A stretch of 42,483 nucleotides of DNA from CAYXAA01 sp964462985 (lineage in GTDB: Bacteria; Pseudomonadota; Alphaproteobacteria; Rhizobiales; Stappiaceae). The notes beneath the pieces are model-generated. The model saw nothing but the letters and a program-made list of their open reading frames with translations. It was not told the origin of the DNA and did not search any database. The stretch lies in NCBI GenBank assembly GCA_964462985.1, contig CAYXAA010000037.1, positions 1 through 42,483 on the forward strand, given 5' to 3'. A program made the position numbers and the translations under genes. Below are positions 8,355 to 15,056 of this stretch, piece after piece (positions within the stretch are counted from its first letter, which is position 1; every line of letters starts with the position of its first letter).

Positions 8355-8786
8355 ATGACCTCCGAGATCGACGACATTCTGGAGAACTTCGAGCTTCTCG
8401 AGGATTGGGAAGACCGCTACCGCTACGTGATCGAGCTCGGCCGAACCCTACCGGAGATGCCGGAAGAGGAGCATACCGACGCCAACAAGGTGCGGGGCTG
8501 CGTCTCCCAGGTCTGGCTGGTGCGTACGGTGGAGGCCTCGCCCGGCGGCGAGCCGGTGATCTCCTACCGCGGAGACAGCGACGCGCATATCGTGCGTGGG
8601 CTCGTTGCGATCGTGCTGGCGCTGTTCTCCGGCCGCACGGCGCGCGAGATCCTGTCGACGGACGTCGACGCCGTGTTTTCTCGCATCGGCCTCAGGGAGC
8701 ACCTGACGCCGCAGCGTTCCAACGGCCTCAACGCGATGGTGGAGAAGATTCGCAGCGACGCCCGCGCCGCACTGGCGGCGGCATAG
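8355..8786 (+). CDS. sufE: SufE family cysteine desulfurase-activating protein
   Basis: A 143-residue SufE. These proteins accept persulfide sulfur from the desulfurase SufS and pass it to the SufBCD scaffold in Fe-S cluster assembly in the cytoplasm. Seen: DDILENFELLEDWEDRYRYV at the N-terminus, the family's conserved acidic/aromatic start, then RGCVSQVWL with the sulfur-accepting cysteine at residue 49, and a late HLTPQRSNGLNAMVEKIR block. Start at ATG 8355, because the family begins there; upstream codons are unrelated and run toward the terminator. No suf operon is nearby, so this is an orphan sufE. Its last 59 bp overlap, tail to tail, the minus-strand DUF6456 gene. Confidence 0.93.
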   Translation: MTSEIDDILENFELLEDWEDRYRYVIELGRTLPEMPEEEHTDANKVRGCVSQVWLVRTVEASPGGEPVISYRGDSDAHIVRGLVAIVLALFSGRTAREILSTDVDAVFSRIGLREHLTPQRSNGLNAMVEKIRSDARAALAAA

Positions 8787-9576
8787 CGTCACCGCCACTG
8801 TCTCGCCTACCGGGCCCCAGGCCGTAATGCGCGGCCAAGCGATCGAGGGCCAGCCCAAGCACGATCTTCGCCGAACGTGGTGGCCAGCGCCGTTCGGCCT
8901 CGACGGTCGAAAGCCCCTTCAGATGACAGCAGACGTCGAGCAGGACGCCGGAAAGCTCCGGCCCGACTGCGACGAGTGCACGCTCGACGCGCTGGCGGGC
9001 GGCGAGCGCCGCGTCGGAAAGGTCGCGCTGGTCGCCGCTGCCCGCCGCGCCGCGGCCCGGCATCGAAGCGTCTCGCCAGGTCGACGTTAACCCGGGTGTG
9101 ATGGCGCCGAAGGCATGATCGGCGCGCAGCCGCTCGCCCGCCTCGAACTGAGCCGGCGTGACGAGGCGCTGTCCGGAGGCGTCGCGCCGCGTGGCAAGCC
9201 AGGCGAGCGGGCTTTCGCGCAGATTGACCGTCACCGACACGGCCCGGCCGTCTGCATTCATAAGTTGGCGCTCCGCGATCTCGCGATGCTGTGCCAGAAA
9301 GCCGTCGTCGCCGGCGAGCGCCCGCTTGAGGAAGGCACGGCCCGAAGCGGTCAACGCGGCGCGCCCGGCGGCGTCGCAGCGGACGAGGTCCGCCCGTTCG
9401 AGCGCGCGAAAGGTCGCGGCCGGCACTAAAACCGGCCCGGCCGCAACGTCCGAAATCAGCCGGACCGCGTCGGCTTCCGGTTCAAGATGCGCCGGGCCAG
9501 CTAACAGCCGGCGCAACACCTTGAGCGTGATGGCACGGCCGGCCTTCGCCGCCCTGCGCCGGGCGCCCGCGCTCAT
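8728..9576 (-). CDS. DUF6456 domain-containing protein, putative DNA-binding
   Basis: A 282-residue basic protein. The first half (ITLKVLRRLLAGPAHLE, then FRALERADLVRCDAAGRAAL) reads like a winged-helix fold. The C-terminal block (VGPELSGVLLDVCCHLKGLS, then ERRWPPRSAKIVLGLALDRL) is characteristic of DUF6456, an alphaproteobacterial family with a likely helix-turn-helix. The ATG at 9576 overlaps the stop of the DnaA-like gene as ATGA, implying translational coupling. The frame is open to 9990, but that part is the wrong-frame image of the DnaA-like gene. The final 59 bp run under the end of sufE. Target DNA and role are unknown. Confidence 0.85.
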   Translation of the reverse strand: MSAGARRRAAKAGRAITLKVLRRLLAGPAHLEPEADAVRLISDVAAGPVLVPAATFRALERADLVRCDAAGRAALTASGRAFLKRALAGDDGFLAQHREIAERQLMNADGRAVSVTVNLRESPLAWLATRRDASGQRLVTPAQFEAGERLRADHAFGAITPGLTSTWRDASMPGRGAAGSGDQRDLSDAALAARQRVERALVAVGPELSGVLLDVCCHLKGLSTVEAERRWPPRSAKIVLGLALDRLAAHYGLGPGRRDSGGDAMPPPVRRGRRCESSPPSR

Positions 9577-9974
9577 CGGCGCACCGCCCGCTTCGCCCAC
9601 CGCCCCGCGGCAAGGCCGGCCGCAATCGCTGTCTCCAGCGCGGTCAGCAGCGCGTCGAAGCCGGGGTCGTCGCGGCGATCCTCGATCTGGCGACAGGCGT
9701 GGGCCACGGTGGTGCGATCGCGTCCGAAGCGGCGCGCGGTCTCGGTGAGCGTCGCGCCCAAAGCGACATGGCTGAGATACATTGCAACCTGCCGCGCCAG
9801 CGCATTCTGCGCCGAACCGCGGGTCCGACCGAAGATGGCCCCGGGCGCCAGCCCGAACACCGCCTCGACGCAGCCGTCGAGCATCGCCGTTGCGGAGGGA
9901 TCGACGAGAGGTCCCCGATTGCGCCTGTCGTCGAAGACCCCGATAGGCTCCCTTTCCACGTTCATTCCATGCAT
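9573..9974 (-). CDS. Stand-alone DnaA C-terminal-domain-like HTH protein
   Basis: A 133-residue protein whose residues about 50-125 resemble domain IV of the replication initiator DnaA, which binds DnaA boxes. Seen: RGSAQNALARQVAMYLSHVA, TLTETARRFGRDRTTVAHAC and RQIEDRRDDP, matching the DnaA pattern ARxxAMYL ... GRDHTTVxHAxxKI. There is no AAA+ ATPase domain and the protein is far shorter than DnaA (about 450-500). GGAGG lies 9 nt before ATG 9974; an in-frame ATG at 9965 is an alternative. It is coupled by a 4-nt overlap to the DUF6456 gene. It may bind DnaA-box-like DNA or act as a transcriptional regulator; this is inference. Confidence 0.82.
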   Translation of the reverse strand: MHGMNVEREPIGVFDDRRNRGPLVDPSATAMLDGCVEAVFGLAPGAIFGRTRGSAQNALARQVAMYLSHVALGATLTETARRFGRDRTTVAHACRQIEDRRDDPGFDALLTALETAIAAGLAAGRWAKRAVRR

Positions 9975-10229
9975 CTGCGCAGGCCTCCACCCATTCCTAG
10001 GATTTCATTCCTATTCTTACGACGCAGAATTGTGGCGGGGATAAGTTCCCGCTGCTGACGCGTCCGGGCCGGACGGAAATCCCCGGTGGCTCCGGCAATG
10101 GCACACTGCTGAGGCGGGTGCCGGGAGCAAGGCGTATCGCCACCCGAAAACGGCCAGGCGCATGGCTCCCCACCAGCCGACCAGTGCGCCGACGGGTGGC
10201 GCCGCGGACAAGCCGCCGGGACCAAATGC

Positions 10230-10589
10230 ATGGAAGAGCCGGTTCTGCAGGCACAACAAGCGTGGGACCGCAGCCTCGATCGTATCGAGCGCCTGCTGCC
10301 GCTTCGAGGCGCACGCCCGGCGCTATCGTCGGCGGAGCCGGGCCTCGCAGCGCCGGCTCTGGAGGCGCTGATCAGCGCACTGGCCGCCGCCCATCGCGGC
10401 GAACGTCAGCGGGGGATCGATGGGCACTGGACCTTTGACGCCAACCGCCTGCTCGGCTTGAGCCAGGCGCTCGGCGAGGCGGTCGCGCGTCGGCAGATCG
10501 TGCTGGGAAAAAAGCGCGAGGACGGAACAAACACCGCCCAGAGTGCGGCCGCGTCTTGCCGATCAACGCCGCACGGGCGAGGGGGATAA
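10230..10589 (+). CDS. Hypothetical protein (119 aa), uncertain
   Basis: An open frame with coding-like third-position GC for its first 95 codons. The peptide begins MEEPVLQAQQAWDRSLDRIE, an amphipathic helix, and has a later HWTFDANRLLGLSQALGEAV segment; the tail (from about residue 98) is low-complexity Ser/Arg. I recognise no family. The ribosome-binding site is poor (CCGGGACC 5 nt before the ATG). It is divergent from the DnaA-like gene and converges on mucR. It may be a real small cytoplasmic protein or a chance frame. Confidence 0.35.
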   Translation: MEEPVLQAQQAWDRSLDRIERLLPLRGARPALSSAEPGLAAPALEALISALAAAHRGERQRGIDGHWTFDANRLLGLSQALGEAVARRQIVLGKKREDGTNTAQSAAASCRSTPHGRGG

Positions 10590-10675
10590 CTTGCCCGGAG
10601 CCCGGGCCGCGGCCCGAGGAGAAGCCGGCCGACGGCGCCCCCCACAGCACGGACCGCAGGCGGCCTGCCCACAAA

Positions 10676-10703
10676 CGAGAACCGCCGCGACGAGCGCGGC
10701 GGT
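10676..10703 (-). terminator. Probable intrinsic terminator of mucR
   Basis: Read on the minus strand, ACCGCCGCG pairs with CGCGGCGGT (10681-10689 with 10695-10703) around a 5-nt loop, followed by TTCTCGTTTGT. Stem of 9 perfect pairs; the U-tract is weak. It begins 41 nt past the mucR stop. Confidence 0.6.
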
Positions 10704-10744
10704 CCGATCGGCTGTCAAGTGAATCCGGTGTCGCCGGGCGAGGC

Positions 10745-11161
10745 TTACTTGCCGCGCTTGCGCTGCTGGCCGAGACCCATCTTCTTGGCCAGTTCAGAAC
10801 GGGCGGCCGCATAGTTCGGCGCCACCATCGGATAATCGGCCGGCAAGCCCCACTTCTCGCGGTATTCTTCCGGCGTCATGTCGTAGTGGGTGCGCAGATG
10901 ACGCTTCAGCGACTTGAACTTCTTTCCGTCCTCCAGGCAGATGATGTAGTCCGGCGTCACGGACTTCTTCACCGAAATCGCCGGCTTCAGCGGCTCGGGC
11001 TCGGGCTCGGAAACCGTGCCGCTGGTGCGCTGCAGCGCCTGGTAAACCTCGTTGATCAGACCGGCGAGGTCCGTCGAGGCAACGGTATTGTTGCTCACGT
11101 AGGCGGAGACGATATCCGCAGTCAGATCAATCAGATTACTTTCGGCGACGGCATCGGTCAT
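10745..11161 (-). CDS. mucR: MucR/Ros family zinc-finger transcriptional regulator
   Basis: A 138-residue regulator. MucR/Ros proteins are H-NS-like silencers that bind AT-rich promoters and control exopolysaccharide, motility, virulence and cell-cycle genes in rhizobia, Brucella and Agrobacterium. The N-terminal 50 residues (IDLTADIVSAYVSNN) form the oligomerisation region. The prokaryotic zinc finger spans 75-92: Cys75, Asp78, His88 and His92, then MTPEEYREKWGLPADYPMVA, nearly invariant in the family. Asp in place of the second cysteine of Ros occurs in several MucR homologues. AGGTGAG precedes the ATG. It is monocistronic, with its own promoter (11302-11330), a leader of about 130 nt and a terminator downstream. 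Autorepression is known in the family and plausible here. Confidence 0.95.
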   Translation of the reverse strand: MTDAVAESNLIDLTADIVSAYVSNNTVASTDLAGLINEVYQALQRTSGTVSEPEPEPLKPAISVKKSVTPDYIICLEDGKKFKSLKRHLRTHYDMTPEEYREKWGLPADYPMVAPNYAAARSELAKKMGLGQQRKRGK

Positions 11162-11493
11162 ATCTCACCTGTCAGTTCTGTGATTCGCGCAACCAGATAA
11201 GCTCGATCGAGCTACTTCGTGCCTTCTCTGGTGAAAATACAGGGTTACTACCCCGATAACAGACAATCGTTCGATTCTTTCGAACAAATCTCACGGCGCC
11301 TTATATATCTCGGCCCCCAAAGGATAACAAGCCAAAAAACAAAACAACAATGATCAAATGTCGCACCATTCACTCACGGGTACGAGTCCAAGTCAGGTTC
11401 TTGCTATCGATTGAACAAATGTGGCGAGAATAAAGTAGAATGCTCCTTGGAATGCGCAGCAGGGGAACCGGTGTCGCGCCGGTCGCTATACGA
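11162..11493. other. AT-rich region between mucR and mrpG
   Basis: 332 nt. Contains the mucR leader (to about 11295), the mucR promoter, and a further AT-rich stretch to about 11440. Next to the mrpG end is a short ACCGG/CCGGT inverted repeat (11468-11484) with no good U-tract. No extra gene seen. Confidence 0.5.
11302..11330 (-). promoter_or_regulatory. mucR promoter
   Basis: On the minus strand, TTGTTA (11325-11330), a 17-nt spacer and TATATA (11302-11307). Transcription would start near 11295, leaving a leader of about 134 nt. T-rich runs just upstream (11331-11350) are the kind of AT-rich DNA MucR proteins bind, so autoregulation is plausible. Confidence 0.6.
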
Positions 11494-11841
11494 TCATCTG
11501 GGGCCTGGTTCACCCGCCTTGGCCAGCTCGTCGATCTTCGTGTCAGCGCAGGGCCGATAACCTGCCTCATAGGCCGCCTTGGCCAGAAGATGTGCCGAGA
11601 TCGGCGCGGTCAGCAGGAAGAACACCACGCCCGCCACCGCCCGCGTCATCACGTCGAACTCCTGCGAATAAAGAGCGATGGCGATGAGCATCAAACCCGA
11701 CCCGAGCGTGCCGGCCTTCGAGGCAGCATGCATGCGCATGTAGACGTCCTTGAGCCGCAGGATGCCGATCGAGGCGATCAGCGAAAAGCTCGCGCCGATC
11801 AGCAGGACGACTCCGACGATGATTTCGAACAGGCTGCTCAT
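11494..11841 (-). CDS. mrpG: Mrp/Pha monovalent cation/H+ antiporter subunit G
   Basis: A 115-residue subunit with three membrane segments: IIVGVVLLIGASFSLIASIG, then a segment after LRLKDVYMRMHAASKAGTLG, then VAGVVFFLLTAPISAHLLAK. The R-M-H-A-x-(S/T)-K-A-x-T-x-G signature is typical of MrpG (PhaG/MnhG). It is needed for assembly and activity of the multi-subunit antiporter that swaps cytoplasmic Na+ or K+ for H+ in alkali and salt tolerance. Last gene of the seven-gene operon; its ATG overlaps the mrpF stop by 4 nt. Confidence 0.95.
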   Translation of the reverse strand: MSSLFEIIVGVVLLIGASFSLIASIGILRLKDVYMRMHAASKAGTLGSGLMLIAIALYSQEFDVMTRAVAGVVFFLLTAPISAHLLAKAAYEAGYRPCADTKIDELAKAGEPGPR

Positions 11842-12194
11842 TCGCCCTTCTCCCGCCGTGCAATGCTGTCCCTGACCTCGGCGCTGATCGTGGCATCGCC
11901 GGCGGCCCCACGGTTGAGCACGAACCGGGCGAAGGCCACTGTCGCAAGGAAGCCGACAAGGCCGAGCGCGATGGCGATGTCGATGTAGAGATAGAAGTTG
12001 CTGAGGATGCCGATGGCAGCGATGAAGCCGATGCCGACGGCCACAAGCATGTCGAGGGCCACCACCCTATCCGGCAAGGTCGGGCCCCGCACGATCCGGA
12101 TCACGATCAGAAGGAACGAGATCGTCAGGATCACCAGCGACACGCGGACGCAGACGGTCAGAAACATGGCCGAGAAATCGCCCGCTTCGCTCAT
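11838..12194 (-). CDS. mrpF: Mrp/Pha monovalent cation/H+ antiporter subunit F
   Basis: A 118-residue protein with three membrane segments. RIVRGPTLPDRVVALDML is the MrpF (MnhF/PhaF) signature, followed by a GIGFIAAIGILSNFYLYIDI segment. The start is ATG 12194, which overlaps the mrpE stop as ATGA and is preceded by GGAGG at 7 nt; an upstream ATG at 12218 would add eight residues but ignores that site. The C-terminal charged tail (ISAEVRDSIARREKGE) is cytosolic by prediction. It is structurally one of the small subunits between MrpE and MrpG. Confidence 0.95.
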   Translation of the reverse strand: MSEAGDFSAMFLTVCVRVSLVILTISFLLIVIRIVRGPTLPDRVVALDMLVAVGIGFIAAIGILSNFYLYIDIAIALGLVGFLATVAFARFVLNRGAAGDATISAEVRDSIARREKGE

Positions 12195-12667
12195 CGGAAT
12201 GCCTCCAGGATCCTGCATTCGAAGCTGCGCTTGATGTCGTCGATCGTAGCTTGCGGGTCCGGCACATCGATGCAGTGCACGTAGAGCGTCTTGCGATCCT
12301 CGGAAACGTCGACCGACAGCGTGCCGGGCGTCAGCGTGATCAGATTGGCGAGCATGGTGATCTCGAAATCACGGTCGACATCCAGCGGATAGGCGATGAT
12401 GCCGGGCTGAAGCTCGATCTTCGGCCTTACCACGATGCGCGCAACGCGCACCGCGGACATGACCAGCTCGTACAGGAAGATGGCGCAAAGGATCAGAACC
12501 TTGCCGGCGCGGGCGAAATAGGTACCGGTGCCGACCTGTTCGCGGATCAGGATCAGCGCCAAGGCGCCGAGTGCGAAGCCGAACAGCAGGTTGACCTCGT
12601 CGAAGCTTCCGGTCACTGCGCCCCAGGCGAGGGCCAGCAGGATATTGATGAGGAACAGACCGGTCAT
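12191..12667 (-). CDS. mrpE: Mrp/Pha monovalent cation/H+ antiporter subunit E
   Basis: A 158-residue protein with two or three N-terminal membrane spans (FLINILLALAWGAVTGSF, then NLLFGFALGALALILI and a third), then a soluble C-terminal domain (RPKIELQPGIIAYPLDVDRD, then NLITLTPGTLSVDVSED) characteristic of MrpE. The ATG at 12667 overlaps the mrpD stop by 4 nt. Longer in-frame reading to 14263 is the shadow of mrpD and was excluded. It supports assembly of the antiporter complex in the inner membrane. Confidence 0.94.
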   Translation of the reverse strand: MTGLFLINILLALAWGAVTGSFDEVNLLFGFALGALALILIREQVGTGTYFARAGKVLILCAIFLYELVMSAVRVARIVVRPKIELQPGIIAYPLDVDRDFEITMLANLITLTPGTLSVDVSEDRKTLYVHCIDVPDPQATIDDIKRSFECRILEAFR

Positions 12668-14256
12668 AGGCCACCTCCGAACACCGAGCGCACGTAACCG
12701 AGCGGATCGACCAGACCTGTGGCCGCCCGGCCAGCGAGCTGGAACATCGGCTCGGGGTAGATGCCGATGAGGACAACGAGGGCGAGCAGGAGGCCGAGCG
12801 GCAGCCAGATCGCGGCCTGGGCCACGGCCGGATCGTCCGGACCGCGGACCACCGCGGTGCCATCCGCCGTGCCCTCGGCGCCACCGCGCCAGAAGGCGAA
12901 CAGCCAGACCCGGCCGACGGCGACGGAGGTGAGAAGGCCTGTCAACAGGATGGCACCGGCAATCCAGCCATGCCCGTTGGCAAGGGCCGCATCGACCAGA
13001 ATCACCTTGGGCCAGAAGCCCGAGAACGGCGGCAGGCCGGCGACGGCAAAGGCCAGCATCAGGAACATGGCGGCAAACAGCGGACTTGCGCCATAGAGCC
13101 CGCCAAGCTCGCGCAGCGAATAGGAGCCGCCCATCGTCCGCATAACGCCGGCGGCCATGTAGAGCGCCGTCATGACGATAATGGAGTGGACGGCATAGAA
13201 GATCGCGCCGGCGATGGCCGGCGTGGTGCCGATCGCAAGCCCCGCCAGCATTGAGCCGATGCCGGAGATCACCAGATAGCCGAGCAGGCGGCGCAGGTCC
13301 GTCTGGGCCAGAGCGCCGAACACGCCGGTGATCATCGTGGCGATGGCGACCACGGCGATGACGGTGGCCAGCTCGCCGCGGGCCTCGGGCATCAGCAGCA
13401 CCAGGATGCGCAGCAGGGCATAGACGCCGACCTTGGTCAGCAGGCCGGCGAACACGGCCGAGACCACGATCCGCGGCGTATGGTAGGACGCCGGCAGCCA
13501 GAAGTTCACCGGGAAGGAGGCCGCCTTCATGCTGAAGGCGAGGAAATACAGCGCCGCGATCGTAGCGAGCGGCCCAGACGTGCCCATCTCGCGCGCCTTC
13601 AGCGCGATGTCGGCCATGTTCAGCGTGCCCATCAGGCCGTAGAGCAAGCCGGTGGCGATCAGGAACAGCGTCGTCGCAACCAAATTGAGCAGAGCGTACT
13701 TGACTGCACCGTCGAGCTGCGGCCGCTCGTTGCCGAGCACCAGCAGGCCGAACGACGAGATCAGCAGCACCTCGAACCAGACGTAGAGGTTGAAGATGTC
13801 GCCGGTGAGAAAGGCGCCGCAGACGCCGGTCATCATCAGAAGCAGGAACGGGTAGAAGCCGTAGCGGCGTCCGCTGGCGTCGATATCGGCCATGCCGTAG
13901 ATGGCGCCTGCCAGAGCGACGATCGAGGCGATCAGCGCCAGTGAGGCGCCGGTAAGATCGACGGTGAACGCGATGCCGAACGGCGGCAGCCAGCGGCCCA
14001 TCACCATGGTGACGACGCCCTTGTCGATGACATGCGCCAGCAGGCCGAAACAGGCGAGCACCAGCAGTGACAGGAACAGAATTGCGATCCTCGGTTGGGC
14101 GTCGGTGTTCTTGCGCATCATCAGGCAGAGCGCGCCGCCCAGCACGGTGAGGATCGAGGGCGCCGTAATCAGCCAGTCGGCCGGGGGCACCGCGTCCAGC
14201 ACGATGGCCTTGGCGAGGTCGATCGAAGCGGAATCGAAGTTGGTCGGGGCGGCCAT
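12664..14256 (-). CDS. mrpD: Mrp/Pha monovalent cation/H+ antiporter subunit D
   Basis: A 530-residue, roughly 14-span membrane protein homologous to the proton-pumping NuoL/M/N subunits of complex I. Seen: LYVWFEVLLISSFGLLVLG, which holds the conserved membrane glutamate, the PVNFWLPASYHTPRI loop typical of this superfamily, GVYALLRILVLLMPEARG and GLPPFSGFWPKVILVDAAL with the conserved lysine region. With MrpA it forms the ion path of the antiporter. It starts 3 nt after the mrpC stop, and its stop overlaps mrpE by 4 nt. Confidence 0.96.
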   Translation of the reverse strand: MAAPTNFDSASIDLAKAIVLDAVPPADWLITAPSILTVLGGALCLMMRKNTDAQPRIAILFLSLLVLACFGLLAHVIDKGVVTMVMGRWLPPFGIAFTVDLTGASLALIASIVALAGAIYGMADIDASGRRYGFYPFLLLMMTGVCGAFLTGDIFNLYVWFEVLLISSFGLLVLGNERPQLDGAVKYALLNLVATTLFLIATGLLYGLMGTLNMADIALKAREMGTSGPLATIAALYFLAFSMKAASFPVNFWLPASYHTPRIVVSAVFAGLLTKVGVYALLRILVLLMPEARGELATVIAVVAIATMITGVFGALAQTDLRRLLGYLVISGIGSMLAGLAIGTTPAIAGAIFYAVHSIIVMTALYMAAGVMRTMGGSYSLRELGGLYGASPLFAAMFLMLAFAVAGLPPFSGFWPKVILVDAALANGHGWIAGAILLTGLLTSVAVGRVWLFAFWRGGAEGTADGTAVVRGPDDPAVAQAAIWLPLGLLLALVVLIGIYPEPMFQLAGRAATGLVDPLGYVRSVFGGGL

Positions 14257-14259
14257 TGA

Positions 14260-14637
14260 TCAATACCCCTGCGGCGGCGCGGGTTCGTCGACGGGCTCGG
14301 CGACACGCATCTCGTTGGCGTCGTCGGTACCGAGTTCCTGATAGGCGCGGAACGCCAGCACCAGCAGGAAGGCGAAGAAGGAGAAGGAGATCACGATCGC
14401 GGTCAGGATCAGGGCCTGCGGCAGCGGATTGGCCGTTGCCGTCGGCGGCACCAGTTCATCGATCGGGATCACGGGCGGCACCGCGCGGGTCAGGCGTCCG
14501 GCGGTGAAGATCAGGAGGTTGACGGCATTGCCGAAAATGGCAACGCCAAGCAGGATGCGCACGATCTGGCGCGACATCATCAAGTAGACGCCGGCGGCGA
14601 AGAACAGCCCGATCAGCATGGAAAGTACCGCCTCCAT
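14260..14637 (-). CDS. mrpC: Mrp/Pha monovalent cation/H+ antiporter subunit C
   Basis: A 125-residue NuoK-like subunit with three membrane segments: VLSMLIGLFFAAGVYLMMSR, ILLGVAIFGNAVNLLIFTAG and ALILTAIVISFSFFAFLLVL. The GVAIFGNAVNLLI and ALILTAIVI motifs are the hallmark of MrpC/MnhC. Its ATG shares one base with the mrpB stop (TGATG), implying coupling. C-terminal 25 residues are polar and Pro-rich. Confidence 0.95.
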   Translation of the reverse strand: MEAVLSMLIGLFFAAGVYLMMSRQIVRILLGVAIFGNAVNLLIFTAGRLTRAVPPVIPIDELVPPTATANPLPQALILTAIVISFSFFAFLLVLAFRAYQELGTDDANEMRVAEPVDEPAPPQGY

Positions 14638-15056
14638 CAGTCGCTCTCCCGCTCTTCCAGGCCGAGCGCGATCGAGGTCAATGCGCCAAGCACGACGAAA
14701 TAGACGCCGAGGTCGAACAGCAACGGGGTGGACAGCGGCACCTCAACCCCGAACAGGCTCAGATAGAGCCATTGGCTGGTCATGAAGGGGTGCGCCATGA
14801 ACAGCGACGGCAGACCGGACAGGCCGGCGAGAAAAAGACCGAAGGCCGAAATGCTCATCGGATGGACCTTGATAGCGCGCCGCACCGCGGCGACGCCGCA
14901 GGCAATGCCGTAGATGGCGAAGGCCGAGGCAGCAATCAGGCCGCCGATGAAGCCGCCGCCCGGCTCGTTGTGGCCGCGCAAAGTCACGAAGATCGAGAAC
15001 AGCACCATCAGCGCCGAGAGATACGGGGCGATGGTGCGGAAGATCACCGTCCTCAT
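14637..15056 (-). CDS. mrpB: Mrp/Pha monovalent cation/H+ antiporter subunit B
   Basis: A 139-residue, four-span subunit. The start region (IFRTIAPYLSALMVLFSIFV) is followed by LRGHNEPGGGFIGGLIAA, the MrpB/MnhB signature, and GVYFVVLGALTSIALGLEER at the end. The ATG at 15056 overlaps the mrpA stop by 4 nt. A separate mrpB following a full-length mrpA makes this a group 1 (seven-gene) Mrp system rather than the fused A/B type. Confidence 0.95.
   Translation of the reverse strand: MRTVIFRTIAPYLSALMVLFSIFVTLRGHNEPGGGFIGGLIAASAFAIYGIACGVAAVRRAIKVHPMSISAFGLFLAGLSGLPSLFMAHPFMTSQWLYLSLFGVEVPLSTPLLFDLGVYFVVLGALTSIALGLEERESD

Noticed and set aside
10020..10050. TTATCCCC (minus strand) near the DnaA-like gene as a DnaA box.
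   Set aside because: Differs from TTATCCACA at more than one position and stands alone.
11468..11484. ACCGG/CCGGT repeat after mrpG as terminator.
   Set aside because: Only five pairs with a 7-nt loop and no U-tract on the minus strand.
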